This document shows, in pieces, positions 18,776 through 24,894 of a DNA stretch of 30,172 nt. The stretch lies in the NCBI GenBank assembly GCA_015064665.1, contig SVRU01000027.1, forward strand, positions 1-30,172, in the 5' to 3' direction. Numbering within the stretch: position 1 is the first letter of the stretch; every line of letters begins with the position of its first letter. Made by a program: the position numbers and the translations under genes. The notes under the pieces were generated by a model. It saw only the letters and a list, made by a program, of their open reading frames with translations, ran no database searches and had not been told where the DNA came from. This stretch comes from Oscillospiraceae bacterium (GTDB taxonomy: Bacteria; Bacillota_A; Clostridia; Oscillospirales; CAG-272).

Positions 18776-18793
18776 ACTTTTCATTATCACTTA

Positions 18794-18822
18794 ATTATAA
18801 CACATAAAATATTAAAAATCAA
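18794..18822 (-). promoter_or_regulatory. Promoter of mrnC-hisS-ygiQ
   Basis: On the minus strand: TTGATT, 17-base spacer, TATAAT. The -10 is a perfect consensus. A short hairpin with a T tract lies just downstream. Confidence 0.75.
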
Positions 18823-18877
18823 CACCTCGCCAATGGAATATTTTAAAAACAACTTAAAGAAATATTTTTAAAAATAC

Positions 18878-18906
18878 TTGAAAAATAAAATGGCAGATGC
18901 TATAAT
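18878..18906 (+). promoter_or_regulatory. Promoter of yggS-sepF
   Basis: TTGAAA (18878-18883), 17-base spacer, TATAAT (18901-18906). Transcription should start near 18913, leaving only about 14 bases of leader before the yggS ATG. It is divergent from the mrnC promoter. Confidence 0.8.
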
Positions 18907-18926
18907 AATTATAATAGGTGAATTAT

Positions 18927-19619
18927 ATGAACAATTTTAGCTATATAAAAAGAAATTACGATTCTCTGCTTGAGGAAATATCGTCGCTCTCGGATAGGCT
19001 CGGTGTTGCCGCTCCTACGCTCGTTTGCGTGACGAAGAGCGGGGACGACGGTGAGCTCGTTGCACTTGCCGAGGCGGGCGCCGCCGATATCGGAGAAAAC
19101 CGACCCGGCGAGGTAAGCCGACGCGGTGAAATTTTAAGAGGCGCGGGCTTTTCTCCCCGCATGCACGAAATCGGAACTCTTCAAAGAAATAAAATCAAGC
19201 TTATAATAGACAGCGTATATATGATTCACTCGGTTGATTCCGTGAAGCTTGCGCGCGATATTAACAGACTCGCCGAGGCTTGCGGCAGAGTGATTCCGGT
19301 TCTCATCGAGGTCAACTCAGCCGAGGAGAGCCAAAAAAGCGGCGTTATGCCGAGTGATGCGGAGCGGTTGCTATGCGACATATCCGAGCTTTCAAACATC
19401 AAGGTGTCGGGCCTTATGACTATGGGTCCCGCAACCGATGACGGCGAGGAGCTTCGCCCCTATTTCAGAAACACTAAAAAATTGTTCGACAAGCTGAACT
19501 CCGACTACGGCTTCGGCAACTCACCCACTCTCTCGATGGGAATGAGTGATTCGTGGCAGGTCGCAGTGGAGGAGGGCTCTTCCCTTATCAGAGTCGGACG
19601 GCGATTATTTATAAAATAA
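18927..19619 (+). CDS. yggS: YggS/YlmE-family PLP homeostasis protein (PLPBP)
   Basis: A 230-residue single-domain PLP-binding protein with an alanine-racemase-like barrel and no known catalysis, which buffers pyridoxal phosphate levels. The PLP Lys is in LVCVTKSG (usual LVAVSKT), followed by LAEAGAADIGENRPGEVSRR, HEIGTLQRNKIKLII (usual HFIGHLQ.NK), VLIEVNSAEESQKSGV, GLMTMGPATDD and LSMGMSDSWQVAVEEGSSLIRVG. HEIGT in place of HFIG is a small deviation. The start is ATG 18927 with AGGTG 6 bases before; the GTG at 18918 lies inside that site. It heads the division block, 14 bases before sepF. Confidence 0.94.
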   Translation: MNNFSYIKRNYDSLLEEISSLSDRLGVAAPTLVCVTKSGDDGELVALAEAGAADIGENRPGEVSRRGEILRGAGFSPRMHEIGTLQRNKIKLIIDSVYMIHSVDSVKLARDINRLAEACGRVIPVLIEVNSAEESQKSGVMPSDAERLLCDISELSNIKVSGLMTMGPATDDGEELRPYFRNTKKLFDKLNSDYGFGNSPTLSMGMSDSWQVAVEEGSSLIRVGRRLFIK

Positions 19620-19633
19620 AGGAGTAAAGAAAG

Positions 19634-20014
19634 ATGTTTGACGCACTCAGAAAGAAGCTCGCAAGAGCAGCAAATGAAGACGAGGAGATAATCTTCAAGC
19701 CCTACGAGGAAAGACCCGTGGCGCAAACCGCAACCGCAGCTCAGCCCGCCAATGACGACAGCTCAGCGCTTGAAGGCAACAATATAGAGCTTAAGGTTGT
19801 AAGACCCGAGTCGATAGACGAGATATTTACTATCGCGGACTATCTTATGAGCGGATGCACCGTCGTTCTTAACCTTGAGGTAATAACCGGCGACGTTGTT
19901 ACAAGAATGCTTGATTTCCTTAACGGCGTTACCTATACCACCGGCGGTGAAATCAAAAACGTTTCTCAGGGAACCTACATCATCACACCCAACGGCATTA
20001 ATCTTAACAAATAA
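19634..20014 (+). CDS. sepF: Cell division protein SepF
   Basis: A 126-residue SepF, slightly short for the family. SepF links FtsZ filaments to the membrane at the division site. The N-terminal amphipathic stretch FDALRKKLARAA is the likely membrane anchor, followed by an acidic linker, then the SepF core from about residue 54: LKVVRPESIDEIFTIADYL, VVLNLEVITGD, RMLDFLNGVTYTTGG, VSQGTYIITP. The core matches closely, with L-E in place of the more common M-E. AAGGAG lies 8 bases before the ATG. The hairpin at 20023-20053 follows, so division genes downstream need readthrough or another promoter. Confidence 0.95.
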   Translation: MFDALRKKLARAANEDEEIIFKPYEERPVAQTATAAQPANDDSSALEGNNIELKVVRPESIDEIFTIADYLMSGCTVVLNLEVITGDVVTRMLDFLNGVTYTTGGEIKNVSQGTYIITPNGINLNK

Positions 20015-20022
20015 TTGACGGC

Positions 20023-20053
20023 AAAAAAACGGCGGTTGGCGCGCCGTTTTTTT
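20023..20053 (+). terminator. Terminator after sepF
   Basis: A perfect 12-bp stem AAAAAAACGGCG (20023-20034) / CGCCGTTTTTTT (20042-20053) with a 7-base loop, 8 bases after the sepF stop. A second small hairpin, AAAGAC-AACC-GTCTTT, follows at 20066-20081. Expression of yggT onward probably needs partial readthrough. Confidence 0.85.
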
Positions 20054-20101
20054 GTTACGCGCGCGAAAGACAACCGTCTTTTGACGCTTATGGAGATATA
20101 A

Positions 20102-20377
20102 GTGGAAGCAATATTTCATTTTACAGCGGTATTCGTAGCGGCAATGCTCGATTTCGTGTCACTCGCTATGATAATAAGAATGTTTTTTTCTCTGTTTTTT
20201 GCCGGTGAGGAAAATCGGTTTTCCCTGTTCCTTGCCTGCGTAACAGAGCCCTTTATCACGCCCGTACGCTTTCTTATGGCAAAATTCAATATACTGCAAG
20301 GCTCGCCTATTGATTGGTCGTTTACGATAACCTATCTCATAATAGTGTTGCTGCGCACGGTATTGCCAGTAATATAG
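20102..20377 (+). CDS. YggT family membrane protein
   Basis: A 91-residue YggT/YlmG protein with two hydrophobic segments (about 1-30 and 65-90) and the family middle part MIIRMFFSLFFAGEENRFS and ACVTEPFITPVRFLM (usual form SL...TEPLL.P.R). YlmG-type proteins occur beside sepF and are linked to envelope or division functions; their mechanism is not settled. The start is GTG, with GGAGAT 6 bases upstream. It lies between sepF (88 bases, with a terminator) and lspA (22 bases). Confidence 0.88.
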   Translation: MEAIFHFTAVFVAAMLDFVSLAMIIRMFFSLFFAGEENRFSLFLACVTEPFITPVRFLMAKFNILQGSPIDWSFTITYLIIVLLRTVLPVI

Positions 20378-20399
20378 CCGTAAAAAAGGAGATGATAAA

Positions 20400-20915
20400 A
20401 TGAAGAAAATGTCCCGCTTGGAATATTTAATATACTCTGCCATAATAGCCGTCGGAATAGCTCTTGACCAGCTTACCAAATGGCTTTCGGTCAAATATCT
20501 TGCGCCGATTGACACTCTGCCGATTATAAAAGACGTTATCCACCTGACCTACGTTGAAAACAGAGGTGCGGCATTCGGAATGCTTGCAAATCACAGGTGG
20601 GTATTTATAATTATTTCGACCGTAACGATAGTCTTGCTTTTATATCTTCTGTTTTCGGGAAGACTGTCGTCAAACAAGCTTTACACCGTATCGGTCGCGA
20701 TGATAATCTCGGGCGGCATCGGTAATATGATTGACAGAACTCTTCTCGGCTACGTGGTGGATTTTATAGATTTCCGTCTTATAAATTTTGCCGTGTTTAA
20801 CGGAGCCGACTCCTTCGTTTGTGTCGGTGCGGGTATTCTGATGCTCGGCTTAGTGCTTGACATAATAGCCGAATCAAAAAAACAGAAGCAAAACACAGAG
20901 GACAGGGAAAATTGA
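20400..20915 (+). CDS. lspA: Lipoprotein signal peptidase (SPase II)
   Basis: A 171-residue membrane aspartyl protease that cuts the signal peptide of prolipoproteins after lipidation. Four hydrophobic segments are visible. Signatures are DQLTKWL near residue 24, VENRGAAFGML, GNMIDRTLLGYVVDFIDF (first catalytic Asp) and FNGADSFVCVGAGIL (second catalytic Asp, FNxAD). It plausibly serves the two lipoproteins encoded at 10-11.5 kb. AAGGAG is 7 bases before the ATG. The stop overlaps the TTG start of the pseudouridine synthase gene by 4 bases, so the pair is coupled. Confidence 0.97.
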   Translation: MKKMSRLEYLIYSAIIAVGIALDQLTKWLSVKYLAPIDTLPIIKDVIHLTYVENRGAAFGMLANHRWVFIIISTVTIVLLLYLLFSGRLSSNKLYTVSVAMIISGGIGNMIDRTLLGYVVDFIDFRLINFAVFNGADSFVCVGAGILMLGLVLDIIAESKKQKQNTEDREN

Positions 20916-21850
20916 AATACCTTGTAACAGAAAAAGACCGAGGCGTAAGGCTTGACGTTTTCATTTCGGAGAACACCGAGCTTTCGCGAAGCGCCGCGGC
21001 AAAGCTGATAGAGAGCGGAGACGCCACCGTCAACGGCAGACAAGCAGTGAAAAAATACGAGATGCAGCTTGGCGACTCGGTTGAAATCGTAATGCCCGAG
21101 CCCGAGCCGTCAGAGGCTCTGCCCGAAAACATTCCGCTTGATATTCTTTACGAGGACGGTGACATTCTGATAATCAACAAGCCGTCGGGAATGGTCGTTC
21201 ATCCCGCACCGGGAAATTACACGGGTACGCTCGTTAACGCCCTTCTTTATCATTGCGGGGACAGCCTTTCGGGTATAGGCGGAGTGATACGCCCCGGAAT
21301 CGTGCACAGAATCGATAAGGACACGAGCGGTCTGCTCGTCGTTGCAAAAAACGACGCGGCTCACAGAATTCTTTCCGAGGAGCTTGAACGGCACGGCATT
21401 GAGCGCGAATATCACGCGCTCGTGAGAGGCGGCTTTAAAGTTGATACGGGTACTGTAGACGCGCCGATTGGCAGGCACCCCGTCGACCGAAAGAAAATGG
21501 CTGTCTTAACGTCGCCCGATGCCCACGCAAAAGAAGCGATAACGCATTACGAGGTAATTTCGCGCTTCGGCGACGTGAGCTACGTGAAATGTATTCTTGA
21601 AACCGGAAGAACGCACCAGATACGCGTTCATATGTCCTATATCGGTCACGCACTGCTTGGCGACGTGGTATACGCAACCGCGAAAACAAGGTTTGAAAAG
21701 CTACACGCCCCCCTATTTGACGGTCAGGCTCTGCATGCAAAAAGGCTCACTCTCACACACCCGACGACGAAAGAGCGTATGAGCTTTGAATGCGACCTGC
21801 CCGAAAACTTTAGAAAAATGCTTTCCTTATTAAATAGAGAAAGCGAATAA
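20912..21850 (+). CDS. rluD: RluD-family 23S rRNA pseudouridine synthase
   Basis: A 312-residue RluA-type pseudouridine synthase (family ~300-325). The N-terminal S4 RNA-binding domain covers about 1-75 (RLDVFISENTELSRSAAAKLI). The catalytic core carries LYEDGDILIINKPSGMVVHP, then RPGIVHRIDKDTSGLLVVAKN with the catalytic Asp of HRxDxxTSG, and the LETGRTHQIRVHMSYIGHALLGD segment. Isomerisation of uridines in 23S rRNA is expected; which positions cannot be told from sequence alone. Start is TTG with GACAGGG upstream, overlapping the lspA stop by 4 bases. No terminator follows before the SF0329-like gene. Confidence 0.94.
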   Translation: MKYLVTEKDRGVRLDVFISENTELSRSAAAKLIESGDATVNGRQAVKKYEMQLGDSVEIVMPEPEPSEALPENIPLDILYEDGDILIINKPSGMVVHPAPGNYTGTLVNALLYHCGDSLSGIGGVIRPGIVHRIDKDTSGLLVVAKNDAAHRILSEELERHGIEREYHALVRGGFKVDTGTVDAPIGRHPVDRKKMAVLTSPDAHAKEAITHYEVISRFGDVSYVKCILETGRTHQIRVHMSYIGHALLGDVVYATAKTRFEKLHAPLFDGQALHAKRLTLTHPTTKERMSFECDLPENFRKMLSLLNRESE

Positions 21851-21953
21851 AAAGACGGTGGGATCTCCCCTGCACAGCAAGAGATATGTGTTTTGCTCGG
21901 TATATTTGCAAGACGAAGGTGAAACCGGCAACAAAATAAAGGAGGTGTTTGCT

Positions 21954-22451
21954 CTGGCAACTTGGAGTGGAATCCGACACAAGCTTGAAAATGATTATCT
22001 TGCAAGTTCCTTGAAGGGTCACATTCAGTATTACTGCACATCATACAGTAAAAGTCCCGACCAACACGGCCGTGCGGCTATAAGGTTTGACGGCCAGGAA
22101 ATAATAAGCGGTTGCTATTGGAACAATTGGAGCAAAGCGCATTTATTCCCTCATGACGAAACATACGAAAAGCGAATGACAGAAAATGATGCCTATATTG
22201 ACGAAACAGCATTAAAATTAGGTGTTTTCAGCGAACAGAGTTTTTATCGTGCTTTTCAAGAGTTTGATAATCAAGCTATTGATGATAGTTTGAACAGCGA
22301 TAACTTAATTGTCAGAATTTTTGCTATTCTCGACCGAAGAGTCGGAAAAAGACGATTAACGAAAATATATTATGAATTGAATCTGGAAGATAAGATTTTC
22401 AATATGTTTTATTATATACGCGCTAACGCGGAAAACATTGCATTAAAATAA
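21954..22451 (+). CDS. SF0329-like small protein of unknown function, likely CTG start
   Basis: A soluble protein of about 165 residues. From memory the start ATWSGIRHKLENDYL...GHIQYYCTSYSKS...GRAAIRFDG resembles the SF0329 family (TWSKLRK.LE...); function unknown to me. The frame stays open upstream to 21858, but conservation starts at A-T-W-S. A strong AAAGGAGG lies 8 bases before CTG (21954), which is the natural initiation site; a GTG at 21945-21947 overlaps that site. The body is clearly AT-richer, with TTA, AGT and AAA codons unlike the neighbours, suggesting recent acquisition. It follows rluD, and its stop is inside a strong terminator. Confidence 0.7.
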   Translation: MATWSGIRHKLENDYLASSLKGHIQYYCTSYSKSPDQHGRAAIRFDGQEIISGCYWNNWSKAHLFPHDETYEKRMTENDAYIDETALKLGVFSEQSFYRAFQEFDNQAIDDSLNSDNLIVRIFAILDRRVGKRRLTKIYYELNLEDKIFNMFYYIRANAENIALK

Positions 22452-22493
22452 TTAACCCCGAAGGATTTTAAGGTCTGTCGGGGTTAATTATTT
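22449..22493 (+). terminator. Terminator of the SF0329-like gene
   Basis: A perfect 13-bp stem TAATTAACCCCGA (22449-22461) / TCGGGGTTAATTA (22478-22490) followed by TTT. Its first bases are the stop codon of the gene. Confidence 0.8.
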
Positions 22494-22499
22494 GTTTGC

Positions 22500-22553
22500 G
22501 GCGGGAGTACCCCCGCCCTACGTTCTTATAAAAGCCGCCGTTTCAGCGGTTTA
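22500..22553. repeat. Two hairpins between convergent genes
   Basis: The first, GGCGGG-AGTACC-CCCGCC (22500-22517), looks like the short GC-rich palindromes scattered in gut Clostridia, and has no T tract. The second, AAGCCGC (22532-22538) / GCGGTTT (22546-22552), reads on the minus strand into TTTTAT and is probably the terminator of the glycosidase gene. Confidence 0.4.
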
Positions 22554-22579
22554 TTATTTTTTAATGTTTATTGCAAATC

Positions 22580-24256
22580 TTACAATACGGATTTTGCAAT
22601 CAGCCCGTTGACCTTCTCTCGCAGTGATAGAATCTGTTCTGCTTTTTTAGCGCAGGTGTCAAAGGTTACGTTTGTGCCAATGGCTTCGTCTATCAGTTTT
22701 ATCACGGCTTCTCTGCCGCATAGCTTTTCCGCAAGCTTCATTGCTCGGATATCCTGAAGCGCTTCGTAAAATACCAGAATTCTTATAGATTCAAGCGCTT
22801 CGCCGCTGATTGACGGATATACGGAAAATGCGTCACCGGGGGATACCCAACCGTCGCCGTCCTGCTCGATAAACGGAATAACAGTATCCGCCGAGTGGTA
22901 ATTACCGTAAAAATTATAACCCCAATGCAAGAATCCTACAATATTGTATTTATACATCTGGAAGCCTATTGAGCGGTTACGCTGAGAGGTCATGGCAATA
23001 AATCTGTTCGAAACAAGCTCTGTCTGCGAGCAACAGTAATATGTCCATAAATTCGGAACGCCTGCCTCGATAAACGGAGCTATGTGATTGTTTGCGGGAA
23101 TGGGTGTTTTAAGCAGTCCGAGCTTCCAGAAATCATAGCTTGAAAGCGCGTCCATAATAGTATAATCCGCCAGAATATCCTCAACGGCAGACTTTGCCGC
23201 CTTGTAGCTTTCAAGATGCTCGCCTCTCGGCTCGTCGGATATATGGAAGAAGCAACGCTTATCATCGCCCCGCTTTTTCATATGCGCTAAAAGCTCGGTT
23301 ACGAAGCTGCGGAGAAATTTGCGGTATTCCTCTCCCGCCGCCTCGGTTTCCCAACCGAATATGCGTTTGTATTCACCGTCAACGGTCGCCATAACCTTTG
23401 GCGCGTGGTATGCTCCCCATTGAGTGAAAAAGTGAGATATTTCAAGGTATTTCACACCTACTCGGTCGCACATATCAATCCATCTGTCAAGAAGAGCGAA
23501 ATCAAAGCTGTATTCACCGCCGTCAACCTTGACCGTAACAAGCTGCGTAGTAGTTCTCTCTCCTCCCGGAGCTGTGTCAAGCGGAGGGGTGAAAACGGGG
23601 GTTAGGAGCATATTAATACCGTTTTTTACGGCTACCCGTGCGAAATTTTCGATAATTTCCCAATGTCTTTGCGACCATACCTCAAGATTGTAATAATTGG
23701 CAAGAGAGTCACAGTGAAACCACTGTGTAAAATATATGTCGTCTTTTGGAAGAATTGCGTTAATTACCTTGATTTTGACCGAGCTTTCAGCTCTTCCCTT
23801 CTCTCCTGCTTCAAGACTGATTTTAAGCTCATATTCACCGCTCTCAAAACCGTCGGGAATATTTATTTCGACCCAAACCGAGCCAACGAGCGCGGGCGCG
23901 CAAATGACGTCACCTCCGTAATGAAGCGGACGCAAAAGGTCGGGGAAAAGTCCGGGACGGCGGCTTATGTAATCATTGTCCGCCACTGCCTTTTCAAGCG
24001 TGGGCTTTTGAACAGGAACGTGGCATACGTCCCGAAAGCTTGCATACTTCGCAAGCTCGCCCTCTGCCGTAAGCTTTGCGCGCGCGGAATTTCTATCTAT
24101 CGGCGAAGAATCGGACGCGTATTCATACGTATGTATAAGCTGAACCGAAAGACGCTCACCGCGAAGCGCGGAAATTGTTTCAAGCGGTGCATAATCCTCT
24201 ATTTTATCTTCAAGAAGGACCTTTTCAAGCGATGATACGATTTTTGTTTTTAACAT
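22580..24256 (-). CDS. GH123/DUF4091-like glycoside hydrolase
   Basis: A 558-residue protein with no signal peptide. A beta-rich N-terminal part (about 1-180, ending VWVEINIPDGFESGEYELKI) precedes a barrel domain starting YFTQWFHCDSLANYYNLEVW. The pair Asp341-Glu342 in FHISDEPRGEHLE matches the Asp-Glu pair of GH123 beta-N-acetylgalactosaminidases, and the C-terminal GFLHWGYNFYGN and SIRILVFYEALQDIRAM segments match DUF4091. A substrate-assisted cleavage of N-acetylhexosamines is expected by family, and is my inference here. The start chosen has AAGGAG 6 bases upstream; an earlier ATG would cover the promoter. It is a single gene; lack of a signal suggests the enzyme works on imported sugars. 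Confidence 0.82.
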   Translation of the reverse strand: MLKTKIVSSLEKVLLEDKIEDYAPLETISALRGERLSVQLIHTYEYASDSSPIDRNSARAKLTAEGELAKYASFRDVCHVPVQKPTLEKAVADNDYISRRPGLFPDLLRPLHYGGDVICAPALVGSVWVEINIPDGFESGEYELKISLEAGEKGRAESSVKIKVINAILPKDDIYFTQWFHCDSLANYYNLEVWSQRHWEIIENFARVAVKNGINMLLTPVFTPPLDTAPGGERTTTQLVTVKVDGGEYSFDFALLDRWIDMCDRVGVKYLEISHFFTQWGAYHAPKVMATVDGEYKRIFGWETEAAGEEYRKFLRSFVTELLAHMKKRGDDKRCFFHISDEPRGEHLESYKAAKSAVEDILADYTIMDALSSYDFWKLGLLKTPIPANNHIAPFIEAGVPNLWTYYCCSQTELVSNRFIAMTSQRNRSIGFQMYKYNIVGFLHWGYNFYGNYHSADTVIPFIEQDGDGWVSPGDAFSVYPSISGEALESIRILVFYEALQDIRAMKLAEKLCGREAVIKLIDEAIGTNVTFDTCAKKAEQILSLREKVNGLIAKSVL

Positions 24257-24289
24257 ACGGCTTCTCCTTTTTTCATATGCTTTAATTTG

Positions 24290-24318
24290 ATTATATACCG
24301 CGGAGCAATCTTTTTCAA
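24290..24318 (-). promoter_or_regulatory. Promoter of the GH123-like gene
   Basis: On the minus strand: TTGAAA, 17-base spacer, TATAAT, about 34 bases before the start codon. Nearly consensus. Confidence 0.75.
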
Positions 24319-24419
24319 TGGAAAATTGAACTTTGTTTTGCAAAATAGAGCAAATTGTTTAAACTTGTTACCGTTGCTTATATTTATTGTCGTTTGTGCT
24401 AGAATATATACGGTACATC

Positions 24420-24805
24420 AAGCACCCACAGAGCACCATATACGGCGGTTGCTTCCCTTCTGACCGAGGGGAGCGAAATTTTCTTTTAGTCTCAAAGTGA
24501 CTCGGTCACGCTCGGGGTCTGACAGTTATCAACTGTCATTCAATACCCTCATGCCGCTTTGCTACCCAAAGGGAAGGGCTAAAAGCGGCAGATTTATGCA
24601 ATCGATGCTGAGCGAGGGAGTTTGGTGGAGAAACCGTCGGCTTCCGAGCGAGAAGCGTACGAGTGCTATCATCATACGGATTTGCAAAGAGAAATTTCGC
24701 AAGACAAGGCAAAGCGAGCGAGGGAGATGAAGACGTAGTAACCTACGTCGATTCGACCGAGTCGATGCTTTAACGCAGTATTGCGGAATTTATCAAAGCA
24801 AATCA
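24420..24805. repeat. Non-coding structured element of nested inverted repeats
   Basis: About 385 bases without a credible gene. Visible hairpins are GCTTCCC/GGGGAGC (24451-24474), GTGAC-TCG-GTCAC (24497-24509), TGACAGTT-ATC-AACTGTCA (24520-24538), and a compound structure bounded by imperfect 22-base inverted arms (24679-24700 and 24783-24804). Inside it are GACGTAG-TAAC-CTACGTC and TCGAC-CGA-GTCGA. From memory, similar sequence recurs as dispersed repeats in gut Clostridia genomes, where it also produces small spurious frames such as the one at 24497-24730. It could be a non-autonomous mobile element or a structured RNA. Confidence 0.5.
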
Positions 24806-24815
24806 AAGCAAAATC

Positions 24816-24849
24816 AAAAAGCGGTGGAAATTTCTTTCCACCGCTTTTT
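24816..24849 (-). terminator. Terminator of the large secreted-protein gene
   Basis: A perfect 15-bp stem AAAAAGCGGTGGAAA (24816-24830) / TTTCCACCGCTTTTT (24835-24849) with a 4-base loop, 45 bases after the stop codon. It can act in both directions. Confidence 0.85.
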
Positions 24850-24894
24850 GCCCAATCAAGTTATGCTTTTTATTAATGTTTGTTAATTTTTAAA

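Noticed and set aside
24497..24730. A 77-codon frame inside the structured element
   Set aside because: It runs through several hairpins and has Arg/Ser-rich low-complexity composition; typical spurious translation of a dispersed repeat.
24420..24805. CRISPR array
   Set aside because: The repeats are inverted, not regularly spaced direct repeats, and no cas genes are present.
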